From positions 1 to 32,385 of the forward strand of contig DATMQA010000018.1 in assembly GCA_035566895.1 (NCBI GenBank): 32,385 nucleotides of DNA. Reading direction: 5' to 3'. The notes under the pieces were generated by a model. That model made no database searches. It was not told where the DNA came from and saw nothing but the letters and a program-made list of their open reading frames with translations. Position 1 is the stretch's first letter. Every line of letters begins with the position of its first letter. A program made the position numbers and the translations under genes. Source of the stretch: DATMQA01 sp035566895. GTDB lineage: Bacteria > Verrucomicrobiota > Verrucomicrobiia > Limisphaerales > UBA8199. Below, piece by piece: positions 1-8,765 of this stretch.

Positions 1-1
1 C

Positions 2-1858
2 ACGACTCCCGCCGCGATCGGTGCTCGCGGGGACAGTTCTTTCTGCAGCTTTTTTGGTACGCTTGACGAAGTGAGCGTTTATAATCGGGCGTTGTCAGCC
101 ACGGAAATCCAACGCATCTACGCCGCCAATAGCGCGGGCAAATGCGTGGGCACGATCCCGCCTATAATCGTCACGCAACCTACAAACCAAACTCGGTTTT
201 CGGGAAGCAATGCCACTTTTGTGGCAGTCGCTGCGGGCAGTCCGACTCTGAGCTACCAGTGGTTCTTTAACGCAACCAACTTCATTGCCGGAGCGACCAA
301 CTCGACGCTAACGCTGAGTAATGTGACATTCGCTCAAGCGGGCAGCTATTCGTTGCGAGTGACGAATGCCTTCGGTTCGATCCTCACCTCCAATGCAGTC
401 CTCACGGTGAATTTAGTGTGTACTCCTCCGCCGGCCGATCTGATTAGCTGGTGGAAAGGCGATCTCAACGGGCTCGACAGCGTCGCGCACAACAACGCCT
501 ATTCCATGCCGAACATCTCTTTCACCAGCGGGTTGGTGGCGCAGGCTTTCGCGCTGAACGGCAGCAATAGCTGCGTTTTGATTCCCAGTTCTGATTTGTT
601 GAACCCCTCCGGCCCATTCAGCGTCGAGGTCTGGGTCCAGGGGAATCCTCAGCAATACAGCCCCGACGGCCAGTTTGTGGTGGTGGACAAATCCGCTGGC
701 TGGGGCAATGCGGACGGCTGGCTGCTGCAAGGCAATCCCGACGGCACGGTGTCGTTTGGATTTGGGATTGGCGGTCCGAATGCAGGGCCACCGGGCTTCC
801 CAGTGGCAACTACCCTGACAGGCATCTTGGATAACCGTTGGCACCATCTGGCAGGGGTGTACACCGGAACGCAACTTCTGATCTATTTGGATGGCGTCCT
901 GCAAAATACCCTCGCCGTCACCAACGTTCCGGTGGGCAATACTCGGGACGTGGAAATCGGACGGTCCTACAGCGGGTATGCCGGGGTGCCCAGCCGGTTC
1001 TTTAACGGGTTGATTGACGAAGTATCATTCTATGGTCACGCGCTCACTGCGTCTGAGGTCCAGGCCATATACAACGCCGGCCCTGCGGGCAAGTGCGCCA
1101 ATAAGATTCAGCCGGTGATTCTGTTGCAGCCGACGAACCAGACTCACTTGGCCGGGAGCAATGTCGCTTTCGTGTCGAGCCTGGCGGGCAGCCCGACGCT
1201 TCGTTACCAATGGCTGTTCAACGGAACCAACCTGGTCGATGGTGGCCGCGTCAATGGTTCACTCACAGCCAAGCTGACCCTCCTCAGCTTGCAGACCAAT
1301 GATGCCGGCAATTACCAGGTCATCGTCACCAACGCCTACGGCTCGGTCACCAGCCAGGTGGCGGTGCTCATCGTCGTTCTCCCGCCGCAAATCATCGTCC
1401 AACCAACCAACCGCGCAGTGTTGGTGGGCAGCAACGCCACTTTCGCCGTCAGCGCGACCGGCACCGCGCCGCTCGCTTACCAGTGGTGGTTCAACGGGAC
1501 CAACGGACTCCCCGCCACGACCGCCTTGCTCACCATCACCAACGCGCTGTTCACCAACATCGGCGGTTATAGCGTTGTGGTCACCAATAATTACGCACGG
1601 GTCACAAGTGCCGTTGCCAACCTGTCGGTCGCCTTGCCGCCGCTCTTCCAGAGCCTCAAGCTTAGCAATGGCCAGCTCACAATGACCTGGAACGGCGCGA
1701 CGGGCTTCACCTACCAGGTGCAGTACAACACTGACCTGACCCAACTTTACTGGAGCAATTTGGGCAGCCCCATCTTCGCCACTAACAATATCGTTACGGG
1801 ATACGATACGATTGGCCCGAACCCGCAACGTTTCTATCGCGTTTCGCTCCTGCCGTAG
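2..1858 (+). CDS. LamG/Ig-like modular surface protein, 5'-truncated by window edge
   Basis: The frame is open from base 2 with no start, so the gene begins outside the window; a GTG at 71 lies inside a LamG domain and is not a start. The visible 618 residues hold, in order: the end of a LamG (concanavalin-like) domain (1-50, with the typical FFGTLDEVSVYNRALS end), an Ig-like domain (53-138), a complete LamG domain (139-365, starting around LISWWKGD), two more Ig-like domains (370-458 and 461-546, each with the YQWxFNGTN core), and a C-terminal module (548-618) ending near RFYRVSLLP. There are no membrane segments or catalytic motifs. Such proteins are normally exported and bind carbohydrate or other surface ligands; the ligand here is unknown. 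It converges on the minus-strand LamG/cohesin gene and shares its module types and C-terminal module. Architecture is secure, function is not. Confidence 0.85.
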   Translation, partial: TTPAAIGARGDSSFCSFFGTLDEVSVYNRALSATEIQRIYAANSAGKCVGTIPPIIVTQPTNQTRFSGSNATFVAVAAGSPTLSYQWFFNATNFIAGATNSTLTLSNVTFAQAGSYSLRVTNAFGSILTSNAVLTVNLVCTPPPADLISWWKGDLNGLDSVAHNNAYSMPNISFTSGLVAQAFALNGSNSCVLIPSSDLLNPSGPFSVEVWVQGNPQQYSPDGQFVVVDKSAGWGNADGWLLQGNPDGTVSFGFGIGGPNAGPPGFPVATTLTGILDNRWHHLAGVYTGTQLLIYLDGVLQNTLAVTNVPVGNTRDVEIGRSYSGYAGVPSRFFNGLIDEVSFYGHALTASEVQAIYNAGPAGKCANKIQPVILLQPTNQTHLAGSNVAFVSSLAGSPTLRYQWLFNGTNLVDGGRVNGSLTAKLTLLSLQTNDAGNYQVIVTNAYGSVTSQVAVLIVVLPPQIIVQPTNRAVLVGSNATFAVSATGTAPLAYQWWFNGTNGLPATTALLTITNALFTNIGGYSVVVTNNYARVTSAVANLSVALPPLFQSLKLSNGQLTMTWNGATGFTYQVQYNTDLTQLYWSNLGSPIFATNNIVTGYDTIGPNPQRFYRVSLLP

Positions 1859-1860
1859 CT

Positions 1861-1907
1861 GCCGTCACCCCCTGGAATGTGAGCAGGCTGGGATCAAAGT
1901 TGAGGCT
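1861..1907 (-). pseudogene. Fragment of a cohesin-domain gene
   Basis: About 47 bases just after the stop of the preceding gene match bases 3356-3402 with two differences. In the minus frame they encode the cohesin core FDPSLLTFQGVTA. No start or surrounding gene remains, so this is the stub of a related cohesin gene, or a piece copied from the neighbour, left by recombination. Confidence 0.7.
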
Positions 1908-1959
1908 GGGCTTGCCTCGAAAAAACGGATACAGAAATTGCGTAATGCATTAAATTTAG

Positions 1960-2115
1960 TTAGTTGTTTTGGTTTTCGAAGTCAACGGGCGAAAGATAGC
2001 CGAGTGAACTGTGGAGGCGTTGGCGGTTGTAAAACACTTCAATGAAGTCAAAGATGGCCTGGCGGGCCTCGGCTCGGGTTTGAATGGGCGGCGATAAATG
2101 AATTCGTGTTTGAGG
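1960..2115 (-). pseudogene. IS3-family transposase, 3' end only, frameshifted
   Basis: Read on the minus strand, the bases down to a TAA at 1960-1962 encode EARQAIFDFIEVFYNRQRLH followed by SSLGYLSPVDFENQNN. This is the hallmark C-terminus of IS3-group orfB (rve integrase fold) transposases. The preceding piece, LKHEFIYRRPF, belongs to the same conserved block but sits in another frame, so at least one indel lies near base 2080. The rest of the transposase, including the D,D catalytic residues, is absent, and I see no clear terminal inverted repeats. It is a dead remnant in the gap between two large exported-protein genes. Confidence 0.85.
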
Positions 2116-2145
2116 GTTGCTGGGTTGCAACCGCAACCCAGCAAC
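2116..2145. terminator. Perfect 13-bp inverted repeat after the LamG/cohesin gene
   Basis: GTTGCTGGGTTGC is followed by a 4-base spacer and its exact reverse complement. It lies 18 bases past the stop of the minus-strand gene and beside the IS3 remnant. A hairpin this stable could end transcription from either side, but no T-tract follows it on either strand, so it may instead be a relic of the mobile element. Confidence 0.45.
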
Positions 2146-2163
2146 GCGCCCGAGGAAATAGAC

Positions 2164-5100
2164 TTAGTGAGACAGGCGATAGAACTGAGCGCTCGATGAA
2201 GTAGGCACCGTCACCGTGTTTTGACCGTTGGTGATGACCGGTATAAGCGTGACATTCGTCCAGGTCGCCGATGGTCCGAGGGTCGGGGCCGTGGTCTGGA
2301 GCGTGAAGTTCGTTGCCCACAACGGCCAACTCACCACGATGTCCTGACCCGATTCTTGGAGGGTCAGCGACGGAAGCGGGTTCACCGTGACCTTTCCGTT
2401 AACGTATGCTGTGTTCACCGAAACCGCGTTAGTGTCGGCAACGTCACGCGGCACCGGCGCGTCGCCCAGGGCCAGCGTGTAATTGCCCGCTGCGGAAGGC
2501 AAAGCGCGCAGACTGACCTTCACCAGTTCCCTGCTGCCGGCAGCGAAGCTGTTGCCCGCGCCCAGCATCATCACGAATCCGATCTGGCCCGAGGCCGCGT
2601 GGTTCGGGTTGGGCACGAACGAAGCTCCCGTGGCGCCGCTGCCCAGCGAAGCGCCAACATAGCTAAAGGCGTTGGTATCGAACGATAGGCTGAAGCCCAA
2701 CCCGTTCTCGTCCCCTTGCGCTTCCAATTCGACTGAAACGGTTGTCGTTTGCCCTTGGAACAGAGTGGTGTCCAGCACTTTGACCTGGCGCGGCGACAGA
2801 TCTTGCTTGGTCATGACCGGCCTCGGTGTTACGTCGTTGGTCGGCCCGCCTGCCAGCGTCAGCGGGTCAAGCCCGGCGGCATAGCGGCCGGCCTGGACCC
2901 AGTCGCTTACCTTGATGGCGCCATCGCCCAACGTCGCCCGCGGCGCGCAATCCGCCCGCTGATACTCCGAGCCATTGGTCGGGTAATCTAACCGCGCGGC
3001 ATAGCGGCCAATCAACACCCAGTCGGCGATGGTCACCGCTTTGTCTCCGTCAGGACGCGGCCACACATCGCCCTCGAAGCTCCCCGCGGCGATGTCAACC
3101 GTGCCGGCGGTATAGGTAGCAGTCAGCACGTTACCGTTCACGTCCACGATTTGCCGCACGACGGGGATGTCGCCGAAGCTGTTGTTGGCGGTAGCACCGT
3201 TCGTCAGGACGGCGGCCGTAAACGTTACCTCGATCAGTTCCTGTGTCCCGACGCCAAAGGTCGAGCCGGCGGGCATGGCCATGGCCACGCCCAGCTTGCC
3301 CGTGGAGGCCTGGCTGGCATTGGTCATTAACGTGGCGTGCAAGGCGTTGCTACCCGCCGTCACCCCCTGGAATGTGAGCAGGCTGGGATCGAAGTCGAGG
3401 CTGAAGCCCACTCCATTCTCGCTGCCGTTCGCTACCAGCACCACCGGGACGATGACGGCAGCTCCCGCTGCACTGCTCGTGCTCACCACCCTTACCGCGG
3501 GTGGCGGCAGCGTAATGGTCAGCAGCGCATTGCTGCTGGTGACCGACCCGGCCATATTCGAGACGATCACTGAATAGTCCCCGGCTTGCGCCAGCGTCAC
3601 ATTGGTCAGCGTCAGCGTCGCATTGGTACCGTTGGTGATACTGTTCCCTTTGAACAGCCATTGGTAGCTCAGCGGAGGCGTGCCCGCAGCCACAACGCTG
3701 AAAGCCACGTTCGAGCCAGCGGATACCGTCTGGCGCTGGGGTTGCGTGATAATGGATGGAGCTATTGTGACGACGCACTTGCCAGCGCTGGCTGCCCCGT
3801 AGATGGCTTGGATTTCACTGGCCCCCAACGCCCGGTTGTAGATGCTCAGCTCATCAATGGTGCCCAGGAAAGTCTCCGTCAAGTCGCCCCCGTACGCCCC
3901 TATCGCCGCCTGCGAATTAAAGGTGTACGTGGTGCTATAAGAAGGGGCCGCATATCCGACTCCATCAATGTAGAACACGACGCTTGTGCCCGTCTTGGTC
4001 ACCGCCACGTGATGAAGATTGGTGTCCGTTATGCCCGGACCGGCCGTTACCTGGTCCACAGTGGCTCTGGTCAGGTGGAGTGTTCCGTCTGGAAAGATAA
4101 CCAAACCATAGCCGCCGGCGCCGTAGCTGAAAATCACACCCAAGGTGTGGTAGTCACCTGTCACTATGCTCGCACTGGTTCGCTTGAGCCAGCCCTCAAT
4201 CGTGAAGTTCTGCAACTGAAGACTAGCAGGATTACCAACCACCACCGCGTCCCCGTTGCTGTCGAACACGAACCCTTGCCCGACCTCGCCTGGACCGTAC
4301 GTGGCATTCCCCGTCAACGTGCCGTTGGTCGTCCCCGCCTGGTCCAGGGCGTTGCCCTCGGCCCGCCACCAACTGACCAGGCCCGAGGGCGGTGTTACAC
4401 AGCCTGCAATAGGAGTGGTCACCGTGAGCAGCGCATTGGAACTGACCACTGCCCCGTACAGATTCGTTACACGCACCGAATACAGCCCCCCTTGGTTGGT
4501 CGTCACCGATGCTAACGTCAGCGCTGAACTGGTTGCATTGGTAATCGTCGACCCATTGAACAGCCACTGGTAACTCAACGGCGCTGTGCCGCTCGCCGCA
4601 ACCATGAAGGTTGCGCTTCCCCCCACCACCACGGTCTGGTTTGTCGGCTGACTCACGATGGAGGGCGGGAACGTGGGCACACATTTGCCAGCGCTGTTCG
4701 CCGCGAAGATCGCCTGGACTTCACTCGCCCCCAACGCCCGGTTGTAGATGCTCATTTCGTCAATGGCACCGCGGAAGGTAGCGGCGTAATCCATTCCGCG
4801 CGCGCCAATGGCCATCGGGCCATTGAAGACAAATCCAGGATCGTAAGGGCCCACCGATTGGCCGACCCCATCGATATAAAAGAAAACAGTGCTGCCCGAC
4901 TTGGCCACGGCGACATGATGGAAGGAGTTGGTGTCAGTCAGCGTCATGGTTGAGTACACCGCACCATAACCGACCTTGCTCAGGTAGATTCTGCCGTCAT
5001 CGACCAAGCCCAGGCCGTACCCACCCCATGCACAGTGAAAGATAGCGGCGACGCTGTAGGACGAGTCCCAACTGGAACTGGTGCTGCTGTACCTCCGTAT

Positions 5101-6327
5101 CCAGCCTTCGATCGTGAAGTTCTGCAACTGGAGATTGGTGGGATTGCCTACGTCCACGGCAGCCCCGGCGCTATTGAACCCGAAGGCCTGCCCCACCATC
5201 CCGTTGGTGAAGCTTACCGCGCCGTGCAAGGTTCCAGCGTTCCCGTCGCCTGCGTCATTGGCATCGCCCTCTGCCGGCCACCAACTTACTAGCCCGGAAG
5301 GAAGGGGCGCACAGTTAGTGGGAGCCGCCAACACCGTAAGCAAGGCATTGGAGCTAAGAGCCGAACCGGACGTGTTGGTGATGAGGACAGAGTAATTGCC
5401 GGCGTTGGTCAATTGGACATTGAGCAGCGTGAGCGACGGGGCAGTTGCTCCGGGGAGCGAGTTACCACCAAGGCGCCATTGGTAACTCAGCGGTGCGGTA
5501 CCCGCGGCGGTGACCGTAAACACCACCCCACCACCGACGGTGACCGTTTGGCTTGCAGGTTGAGACGTAATCGTGGGCGGTATCGGTAGGCGGCACTTGC
5601 CCAAACTGCCAGCGCTGTAGATAGCCTGAATCTCACCGGTGGACAGGGCGCGGTTGTAGATGCTCATTTCATCAATGGCGCCGCGGAACGTGGCGACGTA
5701 ATCCATTCCGCGCGCGCCAATGGCCATCGGGCCATTGAAGACAAACCCGGGATCGTATGGGCCAACCGATTCACCGATGCCATCGATATAAATCACCACA
5801 TTTGTGGCGGACTTGGTCACGGCGACATGATGGAACGAGTTGGTGTCAGTCAGCGTCATGGTTGAGTACACGGCGCTGTAGCCGACCTTGCTCAGGTAGA
5901 TTCTGCCGTCATCGACCAAGCCCAGGCCGTACCCACCCCATGCACAATGGAAAACTGCGCCAACGGTATAAGAGGGGTCCCAACTGGCACTGGTGCTGTA
6001 ACGGCGGATCCACCCTTCGATCGTGAAGTTCTGCAGTTGGAGATTGGGTGGGTTCCCGACGTCAACAGCCTGGCCGGCACCGTTGAAGCCGAAAGCGCGG
6101 CCGACGATGCCGTTGGTGAAGCCAACCCCGTTCTGTAGCGTGCCCGAGTTGCCATCGCTTGCGTCTTTGGCGTCGCCCTCAGCCGGCCACCAACTGACCA
6201 GGCCCGAGGGCGGAGAAGCACAATTAGTTTGCCCAAACACCCGCTCCGCCGGCACCAGTGACAACGCCACCCCCAACACGAGTACAGTTCTCAGTAAAGG
6301 AAAACTTGATTTAAGTAACAGTTTCAT
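2164..6327 (-). CDS. Exported LamG x3 / Ig-like x3 / cohesin-dockerin-cohesin protein (1387 aa)
   Basis: ATG at 6327 follows an AGAGGTG ribosome-binding site and starts a signal peptide (residues 1-33: KLLLK basic end, hydrophobic core, cleavage near FGQ). Then come LamG1 (about 34-245), Ig-like 1 (250-335), LamG2 (339-547), Ig-like 2 (555-640), LamG3 (642-849), Ig-like 3 (855-940), a cohesin-like domain (945-1077, GVGFSLDFDPSLLTF), a dockerin-like pair of EF-hand-type segments (1087-1154, RPDGDKAVTIADWVLIGRYA and LGDGAIKVSDWVQAGRYAAG), a second cohesin-like domain (1179-1310, GLGFSLSFDTNAFSYVG), and a C-terminal module (1315-1387) ending QFYRLSH. LamG1 and LamG2 are nearly identical at DNA level. 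Cohesin and dockerin domains bind each other in multiprotein assemblies; having both in one chain suggests polymerisation or scaffold building outside the cell (inference). No enzymatic domain was seen. Confidence 0.9.
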   Translation of the reverse strand: MKLLLKSSFPLLRTVLVLGVALSLVPAERVFGQTNCASPPSGLVSWWPAEGDAKDASDGNSGTLQNGVGFTNGIVGRAFGFNGAGQAVDVGNPPNLQLQNFTIEGWIRRYSTSASWDPSYTVGAVFHCAWGGYGLGLVDDGRIYLSKVGYSAVYSTMTLTDTNSFHHVAVTKSATNVVIYIDGIGESVGPYDPGFVFNGPMAIGARGMDYVATFRGAIDEMSIYNRALSTGEIQAIYSAGSLGKCRLPIPPTITSQPASQTVTVGGGVVFTVTAAGTAPLSYQWRLGGNSLPGATAPSLTLLNVQLTNAGNYSVLITNTSGSALSSNALLTVLAAPTNCAPLPSGLVSWWPAEGDANDAGDGNAGTLHGAVSFTNGMVGQAFGFNSAGAAVDVGNPTNLQLQNFTIEGWIRRYSSTSSSWDSSYSVAAIFHCAWGGYGLGLVDDGRIYLSKVGYGAVYSTMTLTDTNSFHHVAVAKSGSTVFFYIDGVGQSVGPYDPGFVFNGPMAIGARGMDYAATFRGAIDEMSIYNRALGASEVQAIFAANSAGKCVPTFPPSIVSQPTNQTVVVGGSATFMVAASGTAPLSYQWLFNGSTITNATSSALTLASVTTNQGGLYSVRVTNLYGAVVSSNALLTVTTPIAGCVTPPSGLVSWWRAEGNALDQAGTTNGTLTGNATYGPGEVGQGFVFDSNGDAVVVGNPASLQLQNFTIEGWLKRTSASIVTGDYHTLGVIFSYGAGGYGLVIFPDGTLHLTRATVDQVTAGPGITDTNLHHVAVTKTGTSVVFYIDGVGYAAPSYSTTYTFNSQAAIGAYGGDLTETFLGTIDELSIYNRALGASEIQAIYGAASAGKCVVTIAPSIITQPQRQTVSAGSNVAFSVVAAGTPPLSYQWLFKGNSITNGTNATLTLTNVTLAQAGDYSVIVSNMAGSVTSSNALLTITLPPPAVRVVSTSSAAGAAVIVPVVLVANGSENGVGFSLDFDPSLLTFQGVTAGSNALHATLMTNASQASTGKLGVAMAMPAGSTFGVGTQELIEVTFTAAVLTNGATANNSFGDIPVVRQIVDVNGNVLTATYTAGTVDIAAGSFEGDVWPRPDGDKAVTIADWVLIGRYAARLDYPTNGSEYQRADCAPRATLGDGAIKVSDWVQAGRYAAGLDPLTLAGGPTNDVTPRPVMTKQDLSPRQVKVLDTTLFQGQTTTVSVELEAQGDENGLGFSLSFDTNAFSYVGASLGSGATGASFVPNPNHAASGQIGFVMMLGAGNSFAAGSRELVKVSLRALPSAAGNYTLALGDAPVPRDVADTNAVSVNTAYVNGKVTVNPLPSLTLQESGQDIVVSWPLWATNFTLQTTAPTLGPSATWTNVTLIPVITNGQNTVTVPTSSSAQFYRLSH

Positions 6328-6770
6328 AGCACCTCTTCCGATTCTCGATTAATTTTGTTGACTACCCACCGACTTTGGTTGGCATTGTGAGAAAGGAGCG
6401 GGGAAACGCCGAATTTCTGCACGAATGTGGCCGTTCAGTGCTTGCGCGTGGAGCGGCGAATTCCGTCGGCTGGGTTTCATAATACCTGATGATAAAAATT
6501 AGATGTTTTTCTGAAAAATCCCTCTCAGTTACACCGGTTCTTATTCACGCAGAAAATGGGGTGCCCGTCAACTAAAAAATCGACTGAAAATTCGCCCAAA
6601 ACTCGAGTTCGCTAGGGGATTTGACGCAGTGAGGAAGCGCGGGAAAGGGCTTTTCGAGTCAAGCGAAAATATCACCGCCTGTTTGGGGACGGGCACGTGC
6701 GCTGGAAACCCGTCAGTAAATTTAATATCGCCGCTCTGCATACCGGCAACCCCTCCGGGCCTCTGGTGCG
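6328..6770. other. 443-base intergenic region, no gene seen
   Basis: This lies between the start of the LamG/cohesin gene and the end of the flippase, both on the minus strand. It contains an AT-rich patch (about 6475-6560) that could hold the promoter of the LamG/cohesin gene, but no convincing -35/-10 pair was found. Open frames here (6568-6770 minus, 6629-6829 plus) are not convincing as genes. Confidence 0.5.
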
Positions 6771-8108
6771 CTACGTCTGGGAGCCGCCCTCCGGTAAAGA
6801 GCCCGTTGGCACGCGGCGCATCGCGATGAGCCAGGCCACCAACAGCACGCCGAACGCCGCGCCCGCGCAAGCTGGCATGATGCCAAGCAAAGCTGCCGGC
6901 GACTTGCCTGCCCACAGAAGCGTTAACCAGTAGAGCAGTCCCAGCCCGCCGTAGAGCAGAGCCAGCTTGAGCCAGCGGCTGGCCAGGGCCCACAATCCCA
7001 GGGCTTGCAGGAGTCCGGCAAAGACCATCGTCAACGCCAGCCGCCCAATCATGTCGGCGGATTCCGGCACCTCTTTGCCGAAAATGATCTTCACACAAAA
7101 ACCGCGGAGCGCCAGCAGGCAGACCGCGCCAAACAGCAGACCGGCCGCGTAAAAGCACAGATATTTCAACTGCTCGCGCAAAGCGCTGCCGGCGTGCTCG
7201 CCGGAGCGATGGGTGAACAAAACCGTCAGCAGCGGGGCCACCACCATCGGCAGCGCCACGGCCAATCTTTCCGCGGCGCTGTAGAAGCCCAAGTGCGCTT
7301 CCGAAAAGTTGCGCGTCGCCACCAGCATGTCGCCCTGCGTGAATAAGAAGCCGCCGCCAACACACGCGGCGCTGACGACGAAGTATTGGACGAATTCGCG
7401 GTCCCAGGGCGAAACCACCTCGGTGCGCTGTGCCAGTTCCTTGCGCCAGAACAACAGGACCAGGTTTGCCAGCAGAGCGACCGCGGACGCCAGGATGGCC
7501 ATTTCAGCCGTCGGCAATCTCAGCGTCACCACACCGCCGAACAGCAGCCGCAACACGGCCCCCAGCAGGCCGATCAACGCCAGCCGTTTGAACCAGGCCA
7601 ATCCCTGGCAAAGCGCCGTGCCAAACGAGCCCCAAAGCGCCGCAAACACGCAGGTCAGCGCCACCAGTGCCAGGCTGGTGCGCGGTAAATGAAGGAAATC
7701 GCTCAGTGGTTTCACCACGATGGCCGCCAGCACCGAGCCCGCCAGCGTGAGCCGGAAGAGAAACTTGCGGCAACCCGCCAGCAGGCCTTGTAGGTGGGCC
7801 TCCTGGCCGCGCGCATTGAAACGGGCGAGGTAATGGGTGACGGTCGTCGTGGCGATCGCCAGCGGCAGACTGAGAAAACCAACAAAAATCAACGTGCCGT
7901 TCGTCAGGCCGAATTCGGTTTTCGACAGATGCCGGCCAATAATCGCCTGAAAGGCATAATTACCCAGCCCGGTCAAAAGGCCCGCCGCGGAAAGCAAAAA
8001 CCCGCTTTCCAAAAGCTTTCGCAAGGAAGCGTTTCGTGGGCCAGGTTCTGTGTTCGCGAGGCTTGCCGGGGCCGCCAGGGATGAATTTTTGTTGAAACCG
8101 TCGGTCAC
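6771..8108 (-). CDS. Polysaccharide/lipid-linked oligosaccharide flippase-like membrane protein
   Basis: This is a 445-aa polytopic membrane protein with roughly 12-14 hydrophobic segments, of the MATE/MOP-like oligosaccharide flippase group (Wzx/RfbX-like). The first segment (LLSAAGLLTGLGNYAFQAII) followed by GRHLSKTEFGLTNGTL is the typical N-terminal pattern, and LGFYSAAERLAVALPMVVAP is typical of the middle of the family. It should move lipid-linked glycans across the inner membrane. I chose GTG at 8108, preceded by AAGGAAG at a good distance, over an upstream TTG at 8150 that would add 14 uncharacteristic residues. It is divergent from rfaE2 and near a GT4 glycosyltransferase, which fits an envelope-glycan cluster. 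The exact substrate cannot be told. Confidence 0.8.
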   Translation of the reverse strand: MTDGFNKNSSLAAPASLANTEPGPRNASLRKLLESGFLLSAAGLLTGLGNYAFQAIIGRHLSKTEFGLTNGTLIFVGFLSLPLAIATTTVTHYLARFNARGQEAHLQGLLAGCRKFLFRLTLAGSVLAAIVVKPLSDFLHLPRTSLALVALTCVFAALWGSFGTALCQGLAWFKRLALIGLLGAVLRLLFGGVVTLRLPTAEMAILASAVALLANLVLLFWRKELAQRTEVVSPWDREFVQYFVVSAACVGGGFLFTQGDMLVATRNFSEAHLGFYSAAERLAVALPMVVAPLLTVLFTHRSGEHAGSALREQLKYLCFYAAGLLFGAVCLLALRGFCVKIIFGKEVPESADMIGRLALTMVFAGLLQALGLWALASRWLKLALLYGGLGLLYWLTLLWAGKSPAALLGIMPACAGAAFGVLLVAWLIAMRRVPTGSLPEGGSQT

Positions 8109-8210
8109 AAATCTTCCTTCTTTAATAGCCGCTTCGACCTTGGGAAACAATAAGGATCCACTCCCATCTCATCCTTGCCAAGGCCGAAACGCTTCGCGCA
8201 AGATGGGCCG

Positions 8211-8696
8211 ATGAATTTTCGGGACAAGCTCGTGCCGTGGGAGCGCTTGCCCGCGTGGCGCGCCGAGCTGCGGCGGAAAGGCCAGCGGTTGGTCGTCACC
8301 AACGGGTGCTTTGACCTGCTCCACCCGGGGCACGTCACCTATTTGGAGACCGCGCGAAACCAGGGCGATGCCTTGCTGGTGGGTCTCAACGGAGACGATT
8401 CGGTGCGGCAATTGAAAGGCCCGCACCGGCCCCTGAACGACGAAAATGACCGGGCCGCGGTGCTCGCCGCCCTCGAGAGCGTGAACGCGGTGTGCGTTTT
8501 CCCTGAGCGGACAGCAACTCGATTCCTGGCGGCGGCACAGCCGGACATTTACGTCAAAGGCGGGGATTACACGCTGGAGAGCGTCAATCAGGAGGAGCGC
8601 CGCACCGTCGAGCAGGGTGGTGGACGGGTCGTGATTGTTCCCCTGGTACCTGGAAAATCGACCACGCTGCTGATCGAGAAAATCTCACGGTTGTGA
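8211..8696 (+). CDS. rfaE2: D-glycero-beta-D-manno-heptose 1-phosphate adenylyltransferase (HldE C-terminal domain type)
   Basis: This is a single-domain nucleotidyltransferase of 161 aa. It shows the family's signature NGCFDLLHPGH (HxGH active site) near the N-terminus, then LLVGLNGDDSVRQLKG, PDIYVKGGDY and VPGKSTTLLIEKI at the end. It makes ADP-heptose for the LPS inner core from heptose-1-phosphate and ATP in the cytoplasm. In many bacteria this is the C-terminal half of HldE; here it is stand-alone, and the heptose kinase is not in the window. ATG 8211 is preferred over TTG 8175 because the family starts just before the adenylyltransferase fold. Its neighbours (flippase, GT4) are envelope-glycan genes, and lpxB is in the same window. 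Confidence 0.92.
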   Translation: MNFRDKLVPWERLPAWRAELRRKGQRLVVTNGCFDLLHPGHVTYLETARNQGDALLVGLNGDDSVRQLKGPHRPLNDENDRAAVLAALESVNAVCVFPERTATRFLAAAQPDIYVKGGDYTLESVNQEERRTVEQGGGRVVIVPLVPGKSTTLLIEKISRL

Positions 8697-8733
8697 GTCG
8701 TGGTCCATCGGCTGCCGGTGAATACGGGTTGGT

Positions 8734-8760
8734 TAGCGGCAGTCGGCCGCTATCGTTTTA
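8734..8760 (+). terminator. Intrinsic terminator after rfaE2
   Basis: A 7-bp stem (TAGCGGC / GCCGCTA) with a 5-base loop is followed by TCGTTTTA. It lies between convergent rfaE2 and the glycosyltransferase gene and is oriented to end rfaE2 transcripts. Confidence 0.65.
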
Positions 8761-8765
8761 GCTTT

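Noticed and set aside
3586..4515. 309-codon open frame on the plus strand
   Set aside because: Antisense to the repetitive LamG gene; composition mirrors the LamG repeats.
6568..7365. 265-codon minus-strand frame overlapping the flippase
   Set aside because: Same strand, different frame from a clear membrane protein; no domain, and the part outside the flippase has no features.
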